A stretch of DNA of 64,000 bases, from NCBI GenBank assembly GCA_024180945.1, contig JAKSGN010000022.1, positions 62,001 through 126,000 of the forward strand, written 5' to 3'. The stretch is from Macrophomina tecta (Eukaryota > Ascomycota > Dothideomycetes > Botryosphaeriales > Botryosphaeriaceae). This document shows positions 32,077 to 41,983 of this stretch, piece by piece. How positions within the stretch are numbered: position 1 is the first letter of the stretch; every line of letters starts with the position of its first letter. Below the pieces are notes generated by a model, which was not told where the DNA came from, searched no databases, and worked only from the letters and a program-made list of their open reading frames with translations. The position numbers were made by a program, and so were the translations under genes.

Positions 32077-32707
32077 TTATTATGTACGACCGTTCTATGT
32101 TAAGGGCTGGGTTGACGAGGCTCTAGAACCTTCTTCCCTATAGCCCTTAAACAAGCAATTCCTACTGCTTGCGCTGCGTGAATTGGCATGCTGGCTAGTG
32201 TATATCTAATCGGGTTCGTTCCAGAGCTGACTTACTTATATCATGGAACCCTGATCGCGTGTTTACATGATGGCTGAATTATTCACTGGAATTAGTTCGC
32301 TGGGTATTGGCTAGGAATGCCTATCCGTAATAGGTTGGGCCCAACGCTGTGTTAATCACGGTATGTTCCGGTATGGTAATGTTCCCGCTAGTGGTTTGAC
32401 GTCGCGGGGATCTTCCAACTCGGCATATTCGAATACCCCATATGGGTACTTTGGATGAGGTGGCTGGTTTGGTAGTGCGCTATAGGATGGAGTACTGTAT
32501 CGAATACTGTCGTGCTTATCTGCAGTATGTATATCTAAATAATATGTTAAGTTCACCGTGCCCCTTGCGTCTATTAATGATCCTATCTTATATTGTGTTT
32601 CTAGCTTTGCTGTCTTTTACCTGCCCCTTGCCGATGCCGTTGTGAATTTCTCTTCTAGTCTCCGTTCCACTTCTTATTACAGTCTAAAATTTAACGGCTA
32701 GGTCGTA
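32077..32707. other. unassigned spacer
   Basis: About 630 nt with no convincing coding frame, no repeat family recognised and moderate AT content. It presumably includes the promoter of the decayed rhodopsin-type gene that starts at 32708. Confidence 0.35.
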
Positions 32708-33650
32708 ATGGCTGGCGACGATTTTTTCTCGGTGTACGATAGTAATGGCTCTGCGCAGCTAGCTTTCGACGAGGACCTAGGACCGAAAACGAATGTTATC
32801 GTCTGGCTCATAGTGACCATATCGCTTGTTATTATTGTTATTAGAGTATTCTGCAAGTATCGGTTGCGGGTGGGACTCGGGTGGGACGATTGAGTGCTTA
32901 TCGCGTTATGGGTGAGACTTTCTCTTTCCGTTGCAAATTTATCATCAACCCTAACATCTATTTTATAGATCATGCTTTTGATTAGCGCAAGTCTCACGAG
33001 CTGGATCATCACTCTTGGGTACGGTAAATACATCAAGGCTATCGACCCGTCAGTGCTCAGTGTTATTGGGCTCGGGGGATATCTTTCAGGTGCACTAGCC
33101 GTCTTTGCTATTGTTTGGAGTAAAATATCCTTCGCCATTATGCTGCTACGTGTTGTAGAAGGTCGGACGAAGTATTTCGTCTGGTTTATCATCATTAGCA
33201 TGAATCTTTTCATGACTATGTCGGTGATAAACATCTGGATCTCTTGCCACCCAGTTGAGAAGTTATATAACCCGAGCGTCCCTGGTTCGTGCTGGCCCGT
33301 TAACGTCGTCGTTGATTATGCCACCTTCTCTGGAGGTAGGTTTCCCTCACTGGTTATGAAAACTCCAGCATGGAATTCAGGGTGAAACTGATACGACCCC
33401 AAAAGTATACTCCGTAGTAATGGATATCGTCCTCGCGCTGCTTCCATGGAAGGTGATCATGATCCTTAACATGAGGAGGGCGGAAAAGGTTGGAGTCGCT
33501 CTGGCCATGAGTATGGGGATATTGTAAGTGTCCTATGTGCATTTATACTGTTAAGGCAATGTGGAACGCTGATTTAAATTTTCTTAGTGCCGGCGCGGCT
33601 GCCATCGTGTTGGAATATGGCTATACACGAGTGCACAGATGCATTCCAAA
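32708..33650 (+). pseudogene. fungal rhodopsin-domain integral membrane protein, decayed and 3'-truncated
   Basis: The pieces match the fungal rhodopsin-like family of seven-helix proteins. Exon 1 gives a hydrophobic helix (NVIVWLIVTISLVIIVIRVF) and the diagnostic YRLRVGLGWDD; there a TGA replaces the usual Trp codon before VLIAL. After a GT-AG intron (about 32911-32967) come LISASLTSWIITLGYGK, WSKISFAIMLLRV and NIWISCHPVEKLY. A later exon gives VMDIVLALLPWKVIM and RAEKVGVALAMSMGI. The frame across about 33342-33384 does not join cleanly. Homology ends at about 33650, where LINE 5 sequence starts, so the last helices are lost. The nonsense codon, the poor junction and the truncation indicate a pseudogene. 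Confidence 0.7.
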
Positions 33651-33980
33651 GTAGTTAGCCTTAGATTCTGAGGATAAGAGGCGACTCCTGAGCCTCTCCC
33701 TCCTAATTCGTGCCACTTCCCATCTGGTGATTGCGACCCCATCCAATCCAAAACAAGTCACCTTCATCAGTTGTACCAATGCTGTCAATTAGTCACTTGT
33801 TGGATATCACGTGTTTCAAGGTCTCCTTATATCACACCACATAGCTTAGTTGAAAAACAACCACCTGCAGCGAGAACGAATTCTTGGAATTACGCCTTAC
33901 AACCACGCGCAATCGCTCTGCAACGCGTACTAAGCCGCTCTACTGGCAATCCGCTATCGCCCAATACCGGATTGTCCGCT

Positions 33981-35519
33981 ATGGCGGTCGCCGACGCCTT
34001 GCGACCCGGCGATAACCCACTTTCGCTCTACGAGCACGCCGCACAGCTTAGGATCCAGGCAAAGCAGCTTCTTGACGATGCAGGCGACCAAAGACGCAGC
34101 TTCCGCTACCACACCATCGCTCCGCTGATCAAAAGCGCCATCGAGTTGTGCGACAAAACCCTCAGTCAGCCGACGCCGGCCGAGCTGAAGGCAGTTGTGC
34201 ACTCAGTCCTCCAGACTGCGAACGACATCAAGAAGGACACAAGCGCCATCAAGCGCACCACTGACTCCATCAATACAGCCGACTCCCAAATCCAACGGAC
34301 CGCGCAGCAGAGCCCCATGACCTGGGCTCGAGTAGCAGCGATGCGAACGACAGCAACAGCGACAGCACAGATGCAGCCCAACCTCTCGCCAAGCCCGAAT
34401 GACCGGTGTCGCGAATTAGTGATCAAGCTTTCGGACCCGCAGATGATCAGCCACCTCCGCTCGCAGCCCCCGACCCACCTCAAAGAACGCATTAATCGTG
34501 CGCTGAAGTCGCAGCCGGACCCCGGGGTGAACAAGATCCAGGTAGTCGCGGCGAAGCAGCTTCGAAGCGGGGATATTGCGGCATACACAAGGAACCAACA
34601 AGAGAAGGAGATACTGCAGGAAAGCGCACACAGTTGGGTGGAGACGTTTGGAGGCACAGCGCGAATCGTGACACAGACGTATGGTGTCATCGTGCACGGC
34701 GTACATACCAAGTCAATAGACCTCTCAGATATGGAAAATGCCATCAAACTGCTCCAAGCGGAGAACAAGCCGCTACTCCCCAATGCTGAGATTAGATACG
34801 TAGGCTGGCTAACCAAGGCTTCCACCAACAAGAAGGCGTCGTCGCTAGTGGTGGAGTTTAGCAGGGCGGAGGACGCTAACGTAGCGATCACCGGAGGGAT
34901 GGTGTGGCAAGCGGAGATGCTCTCGTGCGAGCTCTACGATCGAACGTGCAAAGTCAAGCAGTGCTTCAACTGCCAAAAGTACGGTCACATAGGAACCCAG
35001 TGTCAAGCACCGCAAGCCTGTGGCTATTGTGCAGGCCAGCATAATTCCAAAGACTGCGGACTGAAGGAGGACCCGGGCGCGGAGCGCAGGTGCGCTGCGT
35101 GCAAGCGTTCTCACACGGCGTGGAGCGTGGCCTGTCCAGAGAGAAAGAAAGAGAAGGAGAGGGTTGAACGAGCTAAGGCCATGAGGCCATTTCTTCACCC
35201 GGAAAACATCAGCAAGAGACCACCAGCACTGACGCAAGCACCAACACGGACAACTCAACCCACTGAACAGACGACAAATCAAACGTCAGCGGTCCCGGCG
35301 GAACGCCCGACCAGGAAGCGCGGAAGACCGAGGTCACTGCACGCCGAACCCGAAAGTACTGTGCTGAGGGGAGAGCGGCAAGAAGAGATCGATAGCCTGA
35401 TCAGAGCAAGCCAGCAGCTCCGGGAGGAGGCGCTGGCCATGTCAGGCAGGCAAATCGCAAATACTCGGCAGCCAAACACACAGCCACTTAGCAACGAGAT
35501 CACAATGCTCGATGACTAA
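33981..35519 (+). CDS. LINE 5 ORF1 (gag-like) protein
   Basis: From the ATG at 33981 (MAVADALRPGDNPLSLYEH) the protein has 512 residues; the frame is open 210 nt further upstream but that part looks non-coding. It has a helical N-terminus, a central nucleic-acid-binding domain (RELVIKLSDPQMISHLR, TYGVIVHGVHTKSID), zinc knuckles CFNCQKYGHIGTQC, CGYCAGQHNSKDC and CAACKRSHTAWSVAC, and a basic, proline-rich tail with an AT-hook-like RKRGRPRS. Its stop overlaps the ORF2 start as atgactaa. No stop or shift is present although ORF2 is destroyed. Confidence 0.85.
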   Translation: MAVADALRPGDNPLSLYEHAAQLRIQAKQLLDDAGDQRRSFRYHTIAPLIKSAIELCDKTLSQPTPAELKAVVHSVLQTANDIKKDTSAIKRTTDSINTADSQIQRTAQQSPMTWARVAAMRTTATATAQMQPNLSPSPNDRCRELVIKLSDPQMISHLRSQPPTHLKERINRALKSQPDPGVNKIQVVAAKQLRSGDIAAYTRNQQEKEILQESAHSWVETFGGTARIVTQTYGVIVHGVHTKSIDLSDMENAIKLLQAENKPLLPNAEIRYVGWLTKASTNKKASSLVVEFSRAEDANVAITGGMVWQAEMLSCELYDRTCKVKQCFNCQKYGHIGTQCQAPQACGYCAGQHNSKDCGLKEDPGAERRCAACKRSHTAWSVACPERKKEKERVERAKAMRPFLHPENISKRPPALTQAPTRTTQPTEQTTNQTSAVPAERPTRKRGRPRSLHAEPESTVLRGERQEEIDSLIRASQQLREEALAMSGRQIANTRQPNTQPLSNEITMLDD

Positions 35520-35934
35520 GGCCAGGCAGCTTTCCATCTTGCAGTACAATGTTATGAGATCCAGGACCAAAGTGATGGCGCCCCTGTTTCGGGACCGACG
35601 AACGCGCGAGTTCGACATCATCGCCATCCAGGAGCCGTGGGAGAACCCCTTCCAATTCCTCCACCTACGGCAGGTGCCGGGCGTGGCGTCGGGCGAGTGC
35701 GACTGTGGGCGTGGACTGCAGACAGTCAACCACGTGCTGTACTCGTGTAGCAAGTTCGACGAGCTAAGGCTCACCTTTCGCAAGCCGGACGACAAGGGGC
35801 GGAGAAGCTGGACGACGGACCTGAGGAAGTTGCTGAGCCAGCGCAGCACAGCCATAGCAGCAGCAAAGTTCATGATGGCAACAAAGCTCCTCGGGCAATT
35901 TGGAGCGACATCACACTCACAGCATGAAGCTTGA
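35512..35934 (+). pseudogene. LINE 5 ORF2 with a large internal deletion
   Basis: The first about 47 residues are the start of an endonuclease (LSILQYNVMRSRTKVM, FDIIAIQEPWENPF). The frame then passes directly, near 35655, into the extreme C-terminus of an ORF2 (VPGVASGECDCGRG, QTVNHVLYSCSKF and about 70 more residues). The endonuclease core, RT and RNase H are gone, yet the junction is in frame and the remainder (140 residues) has no stop. It cannot act as a polymerase. Confidence 0.75.
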
Positions 35935-36234
35935 CACTGGAGGAAGACGGGATAGTTTGCGGAAAAGACCTGCGCTGAGGGATGACCGAAGTGCCAAGAG
36001 ACGTGTATGTAGAAGTATGCAGAGGAGATAGAGAACAGGCCAGGCCCCGCCGCCTCGCCTAGACTCAAACGGGTCTAGCGGACGTGGAGGAACCGGCCCT
36101 ACGCCGCATAGCTGCCTTCGGCGGCTGGGACGGACTATGAATTCATCATCATCATCATCTCGCGGGCGCGTAGGCGCCCCGCTTGTCCTTCTTATCCTTC
36201 CTACCCAGGTCCTGTGTAGGCTGCGCCGTAACAC

Positions 36235-36528
36235 TTACCCCGCAGTCGACGCAGCATATTAGCTGTGTCTTCGACCATCCACTTGCGAGGGGGATAACCG
36301 CGGGCAGCAAGGTCCAATATCCATTCCGTCAATGTCTGTTCTTCTTCGTCGTCGAGGTTTCTGTTGTTGGCGGTGGTTTCGGCGCGTGGAGGTCGACCCT
36401 GGAGGCGGCGTCGGAGCGTATCGAAGTTCACGCGATATATACGCGACGCTTCCTTGATACTCGAGATTTGGTTATTTTTTTAACGCGTTTATAGCACAGA
36501 CAAGTCGCCCTTCTCGCTCTAAAGCCAT
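36235..36528 (-). pseudogene. N-terminal fragment of a pogo/Fot1-type transposase
   Basis: The minus strand encodes MALEREGRLVCAIN at the start, then the helix-turn-helix ASRIYRVNFDTLRRRL and the CENP-B-like segment TEWILDLAARGYPPRKWMVE. One extra A in an A7 tract near 36480 shifts the frame between the two parts. The fragment stops at 36235, where the LINE 5 tail begins; the DDE catalytic domain is not found on the other side of the LINE, so the rest was lost. Confidence 0.7.
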
Positions 36529-36599
36529 AGCCCTCGAATTTGGTGGCATGGTGTTGGTCGGGATAAGAGAGGTGTAGATGTCTGGTGGTTGTCTTGGCA

Positions 36600-37040
36600 C
36601 ACCCGAACGATTCGCTTGTGGAGTACGTTATCTGGTCTCTGATTGGGCTGGCTGCTTCTTTGGATCAAGCCTGTGCGTGGGCGGTCGAAGGAACATCAAA
36701 ATTCTGCCGCTGGCATCTCCTGCTGCGCAGGAGTTTTAGTGCGCCAAGACGATTCTTAGAACTAGCGGCACAACGTTCACAACCATTAAAGCGTTAGGCG
36801 GTCCTCCGCCCTTGCTTCGTTCAAGTGCCCATCGCAATGCAGCCTAAAGCTTTCGGTCGTACACCACCTACTCCATATTTTTTTTTTTTTTCGCTGCGCT
36901 CTGACCTCAAGAATAAGCTTATGTCGGCACGATGTTGTGGTTCCCCCGACCGCCCACGCACGGGCTGGATAGTAACCAATAAACGTTGAGAGAATGGGAA
37001 AGAGGGGTGTTTACAACAAAGCATAAGTCTTAGGGGGGAT
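36600..37040. repeat. unclassified dispersed repeat, copy 1
   Basis: The segment is clearly related to 60805-61220: shared words include ctagcggcacaacgttcac, ttcgctgcgctc, ataagctnatgtcggcac and caaagcataag. Copy 1 has inverted ends, cctgtgcgtgggcggtcgaa at 36670-36689 against cgaccgcccacgcacggg at 36947-36964, giving a foldback of about 295 nt. No protein is encoded. It may be a non-autonomous element. Confidence 0.6.
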
Positions 37041-38429
37041 GGGAGTGTGATAGAGGGTGTATTTTTATGAGTGCAGTGGTGAATTATCCATGGTGGATCA
37101 TCCCCCAGAACCGTGCGGTTTCCCAATGAGATGCGTGAAGTTATCACTCATCTCTTAGCACAGCCGGCGGGTTGTTCCCATAATCTCCAAGACAAGACCG
37201 GTCTTCTCTCCACTATCTTACCATCATACGAGCTCGCCGACAATATGTTTCGAACATGACCGTGCCCGCATCTCCGCGGCGTCGCCTGGGACAAAACTTA
37301 TATTTACTGTCACTCGTTTAAAGTCACCGAGTCCGGCCCGCCAGCATATCACCTCGGCAGTCGGTTAGACGACAAGTCTGAAGCCGACGAGCAGAGCCTC
37401 CACTCCATGCCGCTTCTCCGGAGTGAGTCTCACGTGGCCGGCGAAGCGGCCTTGGTAAAAACCTTCAACGCAGGATCAAGCTCCTGAACCTTGTTCCCAG
37501 AAAAATATGGCCTATCCCGCGATTTGGCGGTGGGAGGTGTGATGAATGAGCTACTAGACAGGAGATGGAAGGTATTAGACGATCCGACTGTCGCAGTAAG
37601 ATCTCTTTCTATTCATATGGACGTCTAGACCGTCCTGCATGCACCTGCCGCCCGCTCCAGGCTTTGCATTTTTTGTTGGGGGGGGGGGAGCAGACCAAGG
37701 ATCTGGCGCCAACAGGCCGCAGTGCTCAGTAGCGGTGTAGAATTGCCTTGAACGGAACCAGAATCCCGCCGCACATCCTCTCGCACACGGGTCGGCTCCT
37801 CCGCCACAAGCCGCCGCCCATTGTCGCACCGCCATTGTTGGCGGGCCTGTTCCCCGTTCGCGCATGCCGAGATTGTCGATCTGGCTGGAGGGGTTCGGAG
37901 CTGGTGCTGGAGGCGTTTCGGGCGACAATACGGAGGTTGCTGCGGAGCGGGACAGTGGTGTCCGATGCCTTGTGCCGCTGGGTGGGACGCAGAGTGTAAC
38001 AGTTGTCGATGGGTGAGCGTGTGGTTCATCCACAAACCGACTAGCGTCGGGGTGGCTGTTTCGCCGTCTCCGGCCGCTCACCTCTGCACCTCCGCGCCTG
38101 CATCCGCCAACTCATCCACCACCCACCTTCAATCTCGTTCATCACTCCCGCCGATCTTGCGTCCACGCTACAACATCACTTCGATCGCTAGCACCAATTG
38201 ACCGTCTGCTACCCCGGCCCCCAGGGACTCGTTCTAGTGCGCGCGAACTGCTCTGGGCGAAGTGGCTCGGTTCTACACACGTGTAGAACTGCCCTTAACG
38301 CAGTGGCTCGGTTCGTTCGTGGTAGATCCATCCTGGGTAACAGCGGTTACGAGTCAAGGCTGCTCTGCGAACGAAGCCTGGGAGGGAGGGTCGTCCGCAC
38401 ATAGTGGGGGGGTTCTCGTTCACGTCACA
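37041..38429. other. long unassigned spacer
   Basis: No gene can be supported. Open frames exist on both strands (for example 37575-38081 minus), but they have a biased, motif-free composition. A G10 run lies near 37680. Just before the next gene, agtggctcggttc occurs twice (38260-38310), flanking a small palindrome, ttctacacacgtgtagaa. Confidence 0.35.
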
Positions 38430-39947
38430 ATGACTACTTGCGTCAAAGAGCAGGCCTTGATTGAGTGGCAGGCTCAGCGCGGTGAACGGCGCGTCCTGGG
38501 CTCGTTGGCGCCTTTTAACAAAGGCAGCTCCAAGCTTTTGCTTGTCGTGGATCTTAACGGAGCGCTGGGCGTCTTCGTGCGGCTTCTACTTCAGGTCTCC
38601 CTCAAGGTTCGCGGGCGTGGACGCCGCCGTGACCTGCTCCTGGTCTACCCACTCGAGTCTCTTGCCCACACCTCCTTTGTATTTGACAAGCTGAAGATCT
38701 CGCAGGTAGATTCTGCATCCGCTATCCACGAGGCCGGACTCTCTCCTGACGGTCACATCCTCCGCGTACACTTCGTCCTCAACAGTCTTGGCTATGCAGT
38801 GCTGCCAAATACCGCCGCCGAGTCCATCGTCCCAGACACCACTACCGCCGCTGACATACTTGCCTCGGTACGTTCGTTGTCCAACGCTTTCCGGTTCCAA
38901 GCCTACATAAAAACCAGCGACTATGCGTGTGTTGGCCTGAATCAACTCGCCGAAAAACTTCGGAACGGCACTTTGAAGCCTATGGGTTGGCTCGCCATGT
39001 TCGATAGCGACACCCGCATGCTGGACTGGAGCCGTGTCAAGCCATTTAGCGCAGGCCATTGCGAGGAGACTCGGGATCCGAAGAAGGCTGACCGTTCGCG
39101 CTCTGCCTCGCCCCACCGTCATGACGACCCACCTCCACCCTACCGCGTGTCTCGTCCCGCCGCCTCGCAACTACGCCCGGCAACATCGCGCTTCCCAGTC
39201 CCTGCCGAGATACCGCCAACGCCATCACCGCCGAGCTCTCCGTCTGTCCAGGTACGGCGATCTACCACTCCACTGGAACCCGTGGAAGCCTCTACTGCAG
39301 CCGCCGACTCTCCCACCGTCGTTTATGAGACGCCGCAGCCACCACCACCACCCCAGTCAGCCCCGCCCACCCTTCAATCGTGTCCCCACAGCCCAAGCCA
39401 CAATCACACTTCAAGTCTGCACCTGGACGCCACATCTCGAATTCGTGCCAGTCTCGCCGGTGCCGACGCCCCACGGATCCGTGCGCATCTAGAGAGCATT
39501 ATCACCGTTTGGCTCGCCAAAGCCTTTTCATGCAATAGAACCGTCTACAGCCACCGGCTGCTACGCTCAGCGCTCCAAGCTATGGCACACCACGCACGTG
39601 AAGCTAACATCTCAGCCTTTCACGTAGCACGCATCTCCTGCGCAGCCCGGTTCTTCTTTGACCCGATTGGCGTGGTGACCGAGAAACAAGTTGCACTCGC
39701 CTACCAATATATCCTCGACATGGAGGAGTTGCTCGCGTGGATGCTTGGGGAAGATGGGGACCCCTTCGCAGATGTGTTGGTGTGGTCGCAGATGTTGGAG
39801 CTTGGCGAAGCGGCACGAGCTGCTGCTGCTGGCGGCGTAAGGCTGGAGAATGGCGCTTCTTTTACGGGCGATACACGTTTGCTGTTTCGATACAACCGCT
39901 GTAAGAGCGCTTGCGTTGGGCGCGTACTGTCATATTATGAGAAGTAA
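38430..39947 (+). CDS. hypothetical protein, unrecognised
   Basis: From the ATG at 38430 (MTTCVKEQALIEWQAQRG) the frame encodes 505 residues without introns; it is open 168 nt further upstream, but that part overlaps a repeat-like sequence. The N-terminal 240 residues look like a folded domain, with LLLVVDLNGALGVFVRLLL, HEAGLSPDGHILRVHFVL and FRFQAYIKTSDYACVGLNQL. A basic, proline-rich disordered stretch follows (about 250-360), then a helical C-terminal domain (IRAHLESIITVWLAKAFS, VALAYQYILDMEELLAWML). I do not recognise the family. Normal codon composition and the two ordered blocks suggest a real gene. No transposase or enzyme motif is visible. Confidence 0.6.
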   Translation: MTTCVKEQALIEWQAQRGERRVLGSLAPFNKGSSKLLLVVDLNGALGVFVRLLLQVSLKVRGRGRRRDLLLVYPLESLAHTSFVFDKLKISQVDSASAIHEAGLSPDGHILRVHFVLNSLGYAVLPNTAAESIVPDTTTAADILASVRSLSNAFRFQAYIKTSDYACVGLNQLAEKLRNGTLKPMGWLAMFDSDTRMLDWSRVKPFSAGHCEETRDPKKADRSRSASPHRHDDPPPPYRVSRPAASQLRPATSRFPVPAEIPPTPSPPSSPSVQVRRSTTPLEPVEASTAAADSPTVVYETPQPPPPPQSAPPTLQSCPHSPSHNHTSSLHLDATSRIRASLAGADAPRIRAHLESIITVWLAKAFSCNRTVYSHRLLRSALQAMAHHAREANISAFHVARISCAARFFFDPIGVVTEKQVALAYQYILDMEELLAWMLGEDGDPFADVLVWSQMLELGEAARAAAAGGVRLENGASFTGDTRLLFRYNRCKSACVGRVLSYYEK

Positions 39948-40109
39948 CTTACGTAGACTTTTTATGAAAACACCTTCGAATAACAAGGGAACTAAATCTG
40001 CTTCCGCCTAAGACCTAACCAGAACGCCTGAGTCCAGTGTTATAGGCCTATGCTTTATGAGACGAAAGCGACAGAATAAACTTTATTTCGCCACGAAAAT
40101 CTCACGCTA
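39948..40109. other. 3' flank of the hypothetical gene
   Basis: A short AT-rich spacer holds the likely 3' UTR of the plus-strand gene. It ends at the TA (40108-40109) where pogo element A begins. Confidence 0.4.
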
Positions 40110-41981
40110 ACGTGGTTCACAAGCGAGCGGTCACCCCAAGCGAGCGGTCACCCCAAGCGAGCGGTCATCCCAACCAACCTCAGACAACTTTACACACGAA
40201 TAGCACAACACCACAACAAGTTATAATAGTGCATTAAATGCAGTACCTTACTTAGTATCTGATACTTCCTTTTGACAGGTACGAGAGTTATGCCCAGTCT
40301 TGCCACAGCGCCCACAGCGGCGTTGTTGCGTCGCGCCGCTCTCTGCGCGCAAACCTCTTCGCAGACTTCTCACCCTTCTCCTGCCTACCATCACCCTCTG
40401 CAGCAATTAATTCAGTGCCCTCATCCTTTGTTAGGATCCCCTGATTCTGAATATACTTGCGCTTCCGTGATTTCCGCTTGCTTGCCGCCTCATTTGCCTT
40501 CCGAAGACTCGCAATCTCATCGCGCATTAGCACCATCGAATGCACCATCATCTCAGCGCCCTTCGTGAGCCGATCGAGCGAATCAATGATGGGAGAGGGC
40601 GAGGAACCTTGGTGCCTCTGGATCCGATTGCGAATTAACGTTGATTGGGACCTAAACTCAAAGGCGCTTCTTGGTGTTTTAGATTCCCATGGGCTGTCCT
40701 CTGGTGCGGGTGGTGACGGCGTACGAAGCTGCACATCAAGCTTGGATAACACTGCCTCTGGGTTAAATGGGACTAGCCCAGCGCCTTGAAAGCTTGAGCA
40801 GATGCTTTTCTTCGTAAATACCTGCTTAAAGGCCGCCTTAAACGCAGGGAGGAACTCCAGGTTAGTGATGTGATTAATGCGGTTGCGCGCTAAGCCACAG
40901 ATCTGGTCCCTATACGCGCGCTTCAACCGCGAGAAGCAGCCCACATCAAGCGGCTGCAGCAGGTACGACGAGTGTGCAGGTATGTAGAGAGTAGTTATAT
41001 TACTTTCCTTGCAGATTTCCTGGAAATCGAGCGAGTTGTGGCTGCTATGGCCGTCGATAATTAGCAGCCAATGCGTTCCCACGGCACGCGTCTTCGTGTG
41101 CGCGTCGAAGTGCTTTAACCACGCGACTCCAAGCTCATCTATTGTCCAGTCGTTCTCGCTAACCCCAATAACCCAGTCGCCACGTATAGCGTTATTCTCG
41201 TACCAGCTGGAGATGTGGTTCTTGCCAGCGAAGATGATGAAGGGTGGAATCGCCCACCCAGCAGCGTTGATACCCTGGATCACCGTCGTCCATTCGCGAT
41301 CGCCTGGCTGGACAACCTTCCGCTTGCCACGCCTCTCTGAACCTGTAACAACAAGCTGCGACGAGATAAGGCCCATCATAAAGCCAGTTTCGTCAAAGTT
41401 GCAGCTGTCCTCGTCCTGGATGCCGTACTTTGCCTTTATGGACTGCACAAGCTTGAACCAGTCGCCAATTACTCGCGGGTCTTCGTTCACGCCTCGCTGG
41501 CGATCGTACGAGCGGCTCCACTGAGTTTTAAGCTCAGGCGTGCGGTTGATGAAGTTGTCTGGCCAGTTCTTGCCAACCTGCTTCTCACCACGCTCCTGAA
41601 GCAGTTTATTGGCCATATCTCGCACGGTACCCTTCGTAGGCGGAAACCCTCTCGAATCTAGGTCAAGTATGTGTTGGACAATTGCTAGTTCTTCGTACTC
41701 AGTGAGCTTCTTTGAATTAGGCTCACAATCGCGTCGTGCAGCGGTCCCGTCGCGTCGTCGGCGCAATGTAGTTCGGGAGACGTCGTATGCGGTTGCAGCG
41801 CGGTTTTCGCTTTGAATTCGGTTGCAGTTAATAGCTTGAATAGCAAGAAGAATTCTGCCTTCGTTGTAAGTTAATTGCACGTTGTGTTGTTGTTGCATCG
41901 CGAAAAAGGTAGGACGCGTCGTCTGAAGTTGGTTGGGGTGACCGCTCGCTTGGGGTGACCGCTCGCTTGTGAACCACGTGA
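40110..41981 (-). mobile_element. pogo/Fot1 element A with iteron-like inverted ends
   Basis: The left end (40110-40190) and right end (about 41915-41981) are inverted repeats starting acgtggttcacaagcgag. Both contain tandem 17-bp units, aagcgagcggtcacccc: three at the left, two at the right. TA dinucleotides flank both ends (40108-40109 and 41982-41983), as expected for pogo insertion. The interior holds one transposase gene. Confidence 0.8.
40288..41898 (-). CDS. pogo/Fot1 transposase A, C-terminal knuckle frameshifted
   Basis: The natural start is the ATG at 41896-41898 (MQQQHNVQLTYNEGRILLA), although the frame is open through the inverted repeat to 42120. The protein has a psq-type helix-turn-helix (AATAYDVSRTTLRRRR), a CENP-B-like DNA-binding domain (ILDLDSRGFPPTKG, NWPDNFINRTPEL) and a DDE_1 catalytic core with FDETGFMMG, LLIIDGHSSH and LLQPLDVGCFS. 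Near 40335 the frame slips, so the protein ends in a short unrelated tail at 40288. The expected C-terminal zinc knuckle, of the form CGRCGKTGHNSRTC, is present in another frame ending at 40248. Catalytic residues are intact; loss of the knuckle may or may not abolish function. Confidence 0.85.
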   Translation of the reverse strand: MQQQHNVQLTYNEGRILLAIQAINCNRIQSENRAATAYDVSRTTLRRRRDGTAARRDCEPNSKKLTEYEELAIVQHILDLDSRGFPPTKGTVRDMANKLLQERGEKQVGKNWPDNFINRTPELKTQWSRSYDRQRGVNEDPRVIGDWFKLVQSIKAKYGIQDEDSCNFDETGFMMGLISSQLVVTGSERRGKRKVVQPGDREWTTVIQGINAAGWAIPPFIIFAGKNHISSWYENNAIRGDWVIGVSENDWTIDELGVAWLKHFDAHTKTRAVGTHWLLIIDGHSSHNSLDFQEICKESNITTLYIPAHSSYLLQPLDVGCFSRLKRAYRDQICGLARNRINHITNLEFLPAFKAAFKQVFTKKSICSSFQGAGLVPFNPEAVLSKLDVQLRTPSPPAPEDSPWESKTPRSAFEFRSQSTLIRNRIQRHQGSSPSPIIDSLDRLTKGAEMMVHSMVLMRDEIASLRKANEAASKRKSRKRKYIQNQGILTKDEGTELIAAEGDGRQEKGEKSAKRFARRERRDATTPLWALWQDWA

Positions 41982-41983
41982 TA

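Larger units (their letters stand above)
33660..36234 (+). mobile_element. LINE 5: ORF1-intact, ORF2-deleted non-LTR element
   Basis: It has a complete ORF1, an ORF2 reduced to its two ends, and a 3' tail with catcatcat at about 36140-36158 and a terminal ggctgcgccgtaaca. The same tail wording occurs at 57676-57710 and 58200-58226, defining a family. It is bordered on the left by the rhodopsin pseudogene and on the right by a pogo fragment. The 5' end is approximate. Confidence 0.7.

Noticed and set aside
31798..32081. Full LTR retrotransposon between 136 and 32076
   Set aside because: Only a 12-mer is shared, no gag-pol of LTR type is present, and flanks do not match; at most solo LTRs.
37575..38081. 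Open frames in the spacer before the hypothetical gene
   Set aside because: Composition is biased, overlapping frames exist on both strands, and no domain or plausible promoter context is seen.
40110..40180. 17-bp direct repeats as a CRISPR-like array
   Set aside because: They are contiguous without spacers and form part of matched inverted repeats of a pogo element in a eukaryotic genome.
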